A program made the translations under genes and the position numbers. Of a stretch of DNA of 10,398 nucleotides, positions 5,708-10,398 are shown piece after piece (position 1 is the first letter of the stretch; each line of letters starts with the position of its first letter). Source of the stretch: an uncultured Bacteroidales bacterium (GTDB lineage: Bacteria; Bacteroidota; Bacteroidia; Bacteroidales; F082); the NCBI GenBank assembly GCA_946410535.1, contig CAMKAR010000046.1, positions 1-10,398 of the forward strand, written 5' to 3'. Below the pieces are notes generated by a model. The model was not told where the DNA came from. It made no database searches and worked only from the letters and a program-made list of their open reading frames with translations.

Positions 5708-5746
5708 CTTTTTTTCAAAAAATATCGCAAAATCAACTTTTATGTT

Positions 5747-5754
5747 TATTTTTG
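5747..5754 (+). promoter_or_regulatory. -7 box of the toxin-antitoxin-like cassette
   Basis: TATTTTTG matches TAnnTTTG and is followed by CGGC, 20 nt before the ATG at 5775. No -33 TTTG is evident. As no promoter is seen between 6564 and 6578, this may also drive ygiQ. Confidence 0.6.
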
Positions 5755-5774
5755 CGGCGTGATAATATACCGCC

Positions 5775-6260
5775 ATGGAACGAAACCTGTTTTTGGAACT
5801 TCTTGAAGACGGCAATAAAGTAAGTCTGTATTCTCCTCATTTTGAGAACGAAGAATACTCTGAATTTGAGAAATTCCTGCTTGCTTATAAGGACACCTAC
5901 CCTGACGACGTGCGCCAATTGGTGTATCGCCTTGACATTATCAAACGCGATGGTGCCGAGGACCGACATTTCCGCTATGAGGGAACGCGTAGGGACAGGG
6001 TAATGGCTTTGCCTTCCCACCTTGAAACGACCTCGCTTCGCCTGTATCTGCTCAATATCGCTGCCAAAGTATTGATTCTTGGCAACGGCGGATTAAAGAC
6101 AACAGCCACTTACGAAGAGGATTCTCATTTGCACAAATGTGTTCAAACGCTTCAAAAAATTGATATACAGCTGAAACAATTTGAAAAACAAAAAGTTATT
6201 ACAGTGACTGGAACCAAGTTGTTGGGCACACTGACTTTTTCAATCGACGACGAACCATAA
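5775..6260 (+). CDS. Putative toxin of a HigBA-like pair (161 aa, unnamed family)
   Basis: The product is a soluble 161-residue protein with no signal peptide or membrane segment. I do not recognise a named Pfam domain with certainty. Its middle part, HFRYEGTRRDRVMALPSHL (65-83) followed by SLRLYLLNIAAKVLILGNGG (87-106) and LKTT, has the layout of the C-terminal strands of RelE/HigB toxins: a basic strand, an 'R-x-Y' strand, a hydrophobic strand, then Gly-Lys. The RNase-type basic cluster would be R64, R68, R72, R73 and R75. After that comes a longer helical and strand extension (115-157) not seen in small RelE toxins. It is followed 13 nt later by an HTH protein, the toxin-first order of higBA loci. 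Toxicity is inferred from context. Confidence 0.6.
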   Translation: MERNLFLELLEDGNKVSLYSPHFENEEYSEFEKFLLAYKDTYPDDVRQLVYRLDIIKRDGAEDRHFRYEGTRRDRVMALPSHLETTSLRLYLLNIAAKVLILGNGGLKTTATYEEDSHLHKCVQTLQKIDIQLKQFEKQKVITVTGTKLLGTLTFSIDDEP

Positions 6261-6273
6261 ATGCCTTATAAAA

Positions 6274-6564
6274 ATGAAAACGAACCCAATAATGGACGAA
6301 ATCCGCGAAACGATTTCCCCCGAGATGAAAATGCAAATGGAACTTTCTGTAGCCATTGCCAACCGCATCTACGACATTCTGGAAGAAAAGGGAATGTCGC
6401 AAAAAGACTTCGCAAGGCTGATGGGCAAGACGGAAACAGAAATCAGTCGCTGGCTTTCGGGAACCCACAACATGACCCTGGCAACGCTTTGCAAGATTTC
6501 CATTGCTTTAGGGGAAAACCTGTTGGAAGTCCCCATAAACCATAAAGAACTTGTTGTGGCCTAA
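6274..6564 (+). CDS. HTH (Xre/HigA-like) antitoxin-type regulator
   Basis: A 96-residue protein with a clear HTH_3 domain: MSQKDFARLMGKTETEISRW (41-60) gives the helix-turn-helix, followed by LSGTHNMTLATLCKISIALG (61-80), the typical remainder of a Cro/CI-type domain. The N-terminal 25 residues are polar. Xre proteins downstream of a RelE-like gene usually bind the partner toxin and repress their own promoter, here the one at 5747. The ATG at 6274 is used; Met7 (6292) is an alternative. The stop codon lies 13 nt upstream of the ygiQ start, so the three genes could share one transcript. Confidence 0.82.
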   Translation: MKTNPIMDEIRETISPEMKMQMELSVAIANRIYDILEEKGMSQKDFARLMGKTETEISRWLSGTHNMTLATLCKISIALGENLLEVPINHKELVVA

Positions 6565-6577
6565 CGATTAAAGCACC

Positions 6578-6616
6578 ATGACCCTCCTCGACTGGCTTCC
6601 GATAACGAAAAAAGAG
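6578..6616 (+). repeat. Right copy of the 39-bp direct repeat (true ygiQ start)
   Basis: Partner of 5669-5707, with one mismatch. The distance from repeat start to repeat start is 909 bp and covers the cassette promoter and both cassette genes. Confidence 0.92.
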
Positions 6617-8398
6617 ACCGACCTGCGCGGTTGGGACGAGGTGGACATCGTCTTCGTCACCGGCGATGCCTACGTCGACCACCCCGCTTTCGGCGCGGCA
6701 GTGATAGGCCGCGTGCTCGAACATGCAGGCTTCCGCGTGGCGCTCATCCCGCAACCCAACTGGCGCGACGACTTGCGCGATTTCAAGAAGTTTGGCAAGC
6801 CAAGGCTGTTTTTCGGCGTGTCGGCAGGCTGCATGGACTCGATGGTGAACCACTACACTGCCAACAAACGCCTGCGCAGCAACGATGCCTACACCCCTGG
6901 CGGCGAGGCGGGCTTCCGTCCCGACCGCGCCACCATCGTCTACAGCAACATCCTCCGGCAACTCTATCCCGACACACCTATTATTATAGGCGGCATTGAA
7001 GCCTCGCTGAGAAGGGTGACGCACTACGACTATTGGGACGATTGCCTGAAACCCAGCATTTTGGTGGATTCCAAGGCGGACTTGGGCGTTTACGGCATGG
7101 GCGAACTGACAATGGTGGAAATCGCCAAAGCCATACAAAGCGGCAAGAAAACCAGCGAACTGACCGACATCAAGCAGACCTTTTTCTTGCAGGACAAAAA
7201 AGAAAAACTGCCCGATTTTGAGGGCCAAACCATCGAGCTTGTCTCGCACGAAGTCTGCCTCAAAGACAAAAAGAAATATGCTTCCAACTTCCGCCACATC
7301 GAGGAGGAATCCAACAAGAAACACGCGGCAAGACTCATTCAAGAAGTTGGAAGCCAACGGCTCATCATCAATCCGCCATTGCCGACTTTCACCACGGAAC
7401 AGATTGATGCCTCTTTTGATTTGCCTTACACGAGGCTGCCCCATCCGAAATATGCCAAGCGCGGCGTGATTCCCGCCTATGAGATGATCCGCCACTCTGT
7501 GAACCTGCATCGCGGTTGCTTTGGTGGCTGCGCCTTCTGCACCATTTCGGCACACCAGGGCAAGTTTGTCGCCTCGCGCAGCAAGGAGTCCATCATGCGC
7601 GAGGTGGAGAAAGTCGTTGAAATGGAAGACTTCAAAGGCTATATCAGCGACCTTGGAGGTCCGTCGGCCAACATGTACCGAATGAAAGGCAAGGACGAAC
7701 GCCTCTGCGAGAAATGCGCCCGTCCCACCTGCCTGCAACCCACCGTTTGCAAGAACCTCAACACCGACCACCATCCACTGATCGAGATATACAAAGAGGT
7801 GGACGCACACCCGAAGGTCAAGAAAGCCACTATTGGCTCGGGCATCCGCTACGACCTGTTTTTGCACGACTGCACGCCTGAAGAAAACCGTGCGATGGGC
7901 TACGACGAATACTTCCGCCAGTTGGTGACGCGCCACGTCAGCGGTCGGCTGAAGGTGGCCCCCGAACACACCAGCGACGCCGTGCTGAAACTCATGCGCA
8001 AGCCCAAGTTCGACATGTTCGTCAAACTGAAGAAGAAATTCGACCAACTCAACGAAAAGGAGCATCTCAACCAACAGCTGATTCCCTATTTCATCTCCAG
8101 CCATCCCGACTGCTATTTGGAAGACATGGCCGACTTGGCTGTGAAAACCAAGGAATTAGGCTATCATTTGGAGCAAGTGCAAGACTTCACGCCCACCCCG
8201 ATGACATTGGCCACCGAAATCTATTATTCGGGCTACGACCCTTACACTTTGGAACCCGTTTTTTGCGCCAAGACCAAAGAGGAAAAACTCGCCCAGCAAC
8301 GCTTCTTCTTCTGGTACAAGCCCGAAAACCGAGAGTGGGTGAAGAACGCTTTGCGGCGCATCGGTCATGCAGATTGGGTGAAAAAGCTATACAAATGA
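6578..8398 (+). CDS. ygiQ: YgiQ family radical SAM protein
   Basis: This is a 606-residue member of the YgiQ (UPF0313) family, cytoplasmic 4Fe-4S radical SAM enzymes of unresolved substrate. The N-terminal region (1-290) carries family blocks such as DIVFVTGDAYVDHPAFG (23-39) and GGIEASLRRVTHYDYWDD (138-155). The radical SAM CxxxCxxC motif is C314, C318 and C321 in RGCFGGCAFC. A second Cys set typical of the family is C377, C380, C385 and C391. The C-terminus ends after a DUF3362-like part (residues about 540-606), shorter than in E. coli YgiQ (about 739 residues). The ATG at 6578 is supported by the family start. Its first 39 bases are duplicated at 5669-5707, and the toxin-antitoxin-like pair lies between the copies. 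Confidence 0.92.
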   Translation: MTLLDWLPITKKETDLRGWDEVDIVFVTGDAYVDHPAFGAAVIGRVLEHAGFRVALIPQPNWRDDLRDFKKFGKPRLFFGVSAGCMDSMVNHYTANKRLRSNDAYTPGGEAGFRPDRATIVYSNILRQLYPDTPIIIGGIEASLRRVTHYDYWDDCLKPSILVDSKADLGVYGMGELTMVEIAKAIQSGKKTSELTDIKQTFFLQDKKEKLPDFEGQTIELVSHEVCLKDKKKYASNFRHIEEESNKKHAARLIQEVGSQRLIINPPLPTFTTEQIDASFDLPYTRLPHPKYAKRGVIPAYEMIRHSVNLHRGCFGGCAFCTISAHQGKFVASRSKESIMREVEKVVEMEDFKGYISDLGGPSANMYRMKGKDERLCEKCARPTCLQPTVCKNLNTDHHPLIEIYKEVDAHPKVKKATIGSGIRYDLFLHDCTPEENRAMGYDEYFRQLVTRHVSGRLKVAPEHTSDAVLKLMRKPKFDMFVKLKKKFDQLNEKEHLNQQLIPYFISSHPDCYLEDMADLAVKTKELGYHLEQVQDFTPTPMTLATEIYYSGYDPYTLEPVFCAKTKEEKLAQQRFFFWYKPENREWVKNALRRIGHADWVKKLYK

Positions 8399-8408
8399 TT
8401 TTTTTCAC

Positions 8409-8416
8409 TATTTTTG
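8409..8416 (+). promoter_or_regulatory. -7 box of the nicotinamidase-permease-recX operon
   Basis: TATTTTTG matches TAnnTTTG and is followed by CCGC, 25 nt before the ATG at 8442. It begins 10 nt after the ygiQ stop codon. No clear -33 TTTG is found. Confidence 0.6.
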
Positions 8417-8441
8417 CCGCAAATTTCTAACACATAAACAC

Positions 8442-9173
8442 ATGAAGAGAAACCTCATCGGAGCTATCGTGCTCATCGCCGCCCTCGCCATGGCTGGCTG
8501 CGGCAACAACGACAAAGCAGAAAAGAAAGCCAAGAAAGAAAAGAAGGAAAAAGTGGAAATGGCTGAAAAAGCCGAAACGCCCCAGCTTCCCAACCGTATG
8601 CTCATCATCGTCGACCCGCAAGTCGACTTCACCACGGGTAGCTTGGCCACCAAAAACGGCCCTGCCGCCATGGATTATTTAGCCAAAGCCCTGAAAGAAG
8701 GCGCTTGGAAGAACTACGGCTGGATCATCGTCACCCAAGACGAGCACCCGGCCAACCACTGCTCGTTTGTCGAGCAAGGTGGTGACTTCCCACCCCACTG
8801 TGTGTTAGGCACCGACGGCCAAAAGGTTTATCCCGCCCTGCAAACAGTGTTGAACGACATTTTGCGCGACATCCCCAACATCCATTACATGCAGAAGGGG
8901 AACCTGCCTGAGAAAGAGGAGTTTAGCATCTTCCAAAACGCACAATGCGGCGAAAAGCTCCGTGCCGTCATCGCCAACGAAAAATTCGAGGGCATCGACA
9001 TCTGCGGCATCGCCACCGATTATTGCGTCTACGAAACCACCAAGGACCTGATGGCCTTCTATCCCGCCAACCAGATCCGCATCGTCACCAACTGCCTTGC
9101 CGCCGTCGACGAAAGCGACACCAAGCTCGCCGACCTGATGAAGGAAAACGGCATCAAGGGGATTGAGTTTTAA
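8442..9173 (+). CDS. Nicotinamidase/isochorismatase-family lipoprotein
   Basis: The 243-residue product is a cysteine hydrolase of the nicotinamidase group, which deaminates nicotinamide to nicotinate. It starts with a lipoprotein signal MKRNLIGAIVLIAALAMAGC, with Cys20 in the lipobox. A Lys/Glu-rich linker (25-45) follows, then the enzyme from about residue 51. The catalytic triad is visible as D58 (IIVDPQVDF), K152 (YMQKG) and C195 (GIATDYC). The metal site fits D100, H102 and H106 in TQDEHPANH, with H119 in FPPHC nearby. All match PncA-type enzymes, which favours nicotinamidase over isochorismatase. Exported, lipid-anchored versions are unusual because PncA is normally cytoplasmic. An internal start at Met53 would give a cytoplasmic form, but the signal and promoter distance favour 8442. 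Probably first gene of an operon with the permease 35 nt downstream. Confidence 0.88.
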   Translation: MKRNLIGAIVLIAALAMAGCGNNDKAEKKAKKEKKEKVEMAEKAETPQLPNRMLIIVDPQVDFTTGSLATKNGPAAMDYLAKALKEGAWKNYGWIIVTQDEHPANHCSFVEQGGDFPPHCVLGTDGQKVYPALQTVLNDILRDIPNIHYMQKGNLPEKEEFSIFQNAQCGEKLRAVIANEKFEGIDICGIATDYCVYETTKDLMAFYPANQIRIVTNCLAAVDESDTKLADLMKENGIKGIEF

Positions 9174-9175
9174 TC

Positions 9176-9203
9176 AGTTAGGAGTTAGGAGTTATTAGTT
9201 ATA
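9176..9203. repeat. Four 7-bp tandem units before the permease gene
   Basis: AGTTAGG occurs twice (9176-9182 and 9183-9189), followed by AGTTATT and AGTTATA. The units fill the 35-nt gap between the nicotinamidase-like gene and the permease start and include AGGAG-like stretches that could act as a ribosome binding site. Confidence 0.75.
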
Positions 9204-9208
9204 GATTG

Positions 9209-10228
9209 ATGACGAAATTCAAGTCATTCCTACAACGCAAGGGCGTCGACATGACCTGGAAGGTCTATTTTGTCGACGCTCTTGGCGCTATGGCGTTGGG
9301 TCTGTTCGCCTCGTTGCTCATCGGCACCATCTTCCAGACCTTGGGTGACAAGACAGGCATTGAGGCCTTCGTCACCATTGCCAAATACGCCAAAGCAGCC
9401 ACTGGAGCCGCCATTGCCGTGGCCATCGCCTACAAGCTGGGCTGCGAAGGTTTGGTGCTGTTCAGCGCCATTGCCGTGGGCATCGCAGGCAATGAACTTG
9501 GCGGTCCGATGGGTGCCTACGCAGCCGTCATCGTGGCCATCGAATTAGGTAAAATGGTCTATAAAGAGACCCAAGTCGACATCCTTGTGACCCCAGCCGT
9601 AGTCATCATCAGCGGCGTGCTCGTGGCTTATGCGGTTGGCGCACCTATTAATAAGGTAATGACCGCCCTCGGAGCCTTCATCGAAAACGCCACACAGATG
9701 CAGCCTTTCCTCATGGGCATTGTCGTCTCGGTGGTCATCGGCATGGTGCTCACCCTGCCCATCAGTTCGGCTGCAATCTGCCTCGCCATTGGCTTGGGCG
9801 GGTTGGCTGGCGGAGCTGCCACAGCGGGTTGCTGCACACAGATGATTGGTTTCGCCATTTTGAGTTTCAAGGAAAACCGTTGGGGCGGCCTCGTGGCACA
9901 AGGTCTCGGCACCTCGATGCTGCAAATGGGCAACATCGTGAAAAACCCCAAGATTTGGATTCCCGTCCTGCTCACCTCGGCTATCACGGGACCGGTTTCC
10001 ACATGCATTTTCCATTTGGAAAACATTTCAATCGGCTCTGGCATGGGCACTTGCGGCCTCGTTGGGCCCATCGGAATCTATTCTGCCATGCCCGATGGCG
10101 GCTCGAACATGTGGATTGGAATGTTGCTGGTTTGCTTTGTGTTACCCGCTGTCCTTACTTGGCTCTTTGGATTGATTCTGAGAAAGATAGGATGGATTAA
10201 AGACGGTGACCTCAAAATAGACTGCTGA
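9209..10228 (+). CDS. Orphan EIIC-like permease (PTS_EIIC_2 family)
   Basis: A 339-residue, highly hydrophobic membrane protein of the PTS_EIIC_2 type. Conserved Gly-rich blocks are GNELGGPMGAYAAVIVAIEL (94-113), VDILVTPAVVIISG (123-136), GGLAGGAATAGCCTQMIGFA (197-216), VAQGLGTSMLQMGNIVKNP (229-247) and GTCGLVGPIGIY (280-291). About nine to ten membrane segments can be counted. No EIIA or EIIB domain is fused or adjacent, and Bacteroidota generally lack sugar PTS, so phosphotransfer-coupled uptake is unlikely and the substrate is unknown. The ATG at 9209 gives MTKFKSFLQRKGVDMTW; TTG at 9206 and ATG at 9251 are less likely starts. The stop TGA overlaps the next start (TGATG), showing tight coupling to recX. 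Confidence 0.85.
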   Translation: MTKFKSFLQRKGVDMTWKVYFVDALGAMALGLFASLLIGTIFQTLGDKTGIEAFVTIAKYAKAATGAAIAVAIAYKLGCEGLVLFSAIAVGIAGNELGGPMGAYAAVIVAIELGKMVYKETQVDILVTPAVVIISGVLVAYAVGAPINKVMTALGAFIENATQMQPFLMGIVVSVVIGMVLTLPISSAAICLAIGLGGLAGGAATAGCCTQMIGFAILSFKENRWGGLVAQGLGTSMLQMGNIVKNPKIWIPVLLTSAITGPVSTCIFHLENISIGSGMGTCGLVGPIGIYSAMPDGGSNMWIGMLLVCFVLPAVLTWLFGLILRKIGWIKDGDLKIDC

Positions 10229-10398
10229 TGCCACAACGTCCCGCAAAACCACTCACGCCCGACCAAGTGTTGGACAAAATGGCCAAATATTGCGCCTATC
10301 AGGAACGATGTGTGAAGGACGTGACCGACAAACTGAAGTCATTCGACATTCCACAAGAATCGAAAGACGAAATCCTTGATTATCTGTTGGATAACCGT
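10228..10398 (+). CDS. recX: RecX family regulatory protein (5' part)
   Basis: The first 57 codons of an open frame that continues past the window end. The ATG overlaps the permease TGA by one base. The protein begins MPQRPAKPLTPDQVLDKMAKY, with CAYQERCVKDVTDKLKSFDI following and ESKDEILDYLLDNR next. This matches the first RecX three-helix repeat, where a conserved 'C/S..E....L' helix is followed by 'e.i..ivd.L...'. RecX binds RecA filaments and limits recombination. Being translationally coupled to a permease rather than to recA is common for Bacteroidota recX, which is usually not next to recA. Identity rests on a short N-terminal piece. Confidence 0.75.
   Translation, partial: MPQRPAKPLTPDQVLDKMAKYCAYQERCVKDVTDKLKSFDIPQESKDEILDYLLDNR

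Noticed and set aside
6261..6545. A 94-codon frame starting at 6261 within the antitoxin gene.
   Set aside because: It overlaps the HTH gene in another frame and shows no motif; the HTH frame is clearly the real one.
6443..8104. A 553-codon open frame on the - strand opposite ygiQ.
   Set aside because: Antisense shadow: ygiQ has intact catalytic motifs on the + strand, and the opposite product shows no recognisable domain.

Overview
The window comes from a Bacteroidota genome, most likely order Bacteroidales (Prevotella/Bacteroides-like). Three things support this. Many genes have a TAnnTTTG-type -7 box shortly upstream of the start codon, the promoter style of this phylum. Shine-Dalgarno sequences are mostly absent. 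The gene set (PepT, YitT/DUF2179, DUF234-type ATPase, Rpn-type protein, CxxCxGxG lipoprotein, YgiQ, lone EIIC-like permease, RecX) is typical of Bacteroidales. Genus cannot be fixed from the sequence alone.

Layout. 1-116: the C-terminus of a + strand membrane protein, followed by a hairpin terminator and a 50-bp tandem repeat. 342-2722: two - strand housekeeping genes, pepT (peptidase T) and a YitT-family membrane protein, separated by a terminator, two palindromes and the pepT promoter. 2723-3057: a 335-bp gap holding a 52-bp, helically phased repeat array that runs into the promoter of a + strand AAA ATPase/PD-(D/E)XK protein (3058-4488). 4574-5032: a - strand lipoprotein with three zinc-knuckle Cys pairs. 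5033-5309: degenerate 10-11 bp repeats and a copy of the motif found before the ATPase. 5310-5651: a miniature Rpn-family protein that keeps the family's N- and C-termini but lacks the nuclease core. 5775-6564: a two-gene cassette that looks like a toxin-antitoxin module (161-aa putative toxin, then a 96-aa HTH antitoxin). 6578-8398: ygiQ (radical SAM). 8442-10398: a probable operon of a lipoprotein nicotinamidase-like enzyme, an orphan EIIC-like permease, and the start of recX.

The strongest structural signal is a 39-bp direct repeat with one mismatch. The first 13 codons of ygiQ are present twice, once at the true start (6578-6616) and once as an orphan fragment (5669-5707), and the toxin-antitoxin-like cassette lies exactly between them. 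This looks like an integration or duplication scar that left the cassette 13 nt upstream of ygiQ, so ygiQ may now depend on the cassette's promoter.

The 3058-6577 stretch is accessory in character: ATPase-nuclease, Rpn remnant, TA-like pair and phased repeats. The flanking genes are core metabolism and repair. The nicotinamidase-like lipoprotein and the EIIC-like permease could form a salvage pair at the cell envelope, but that is inference from position.
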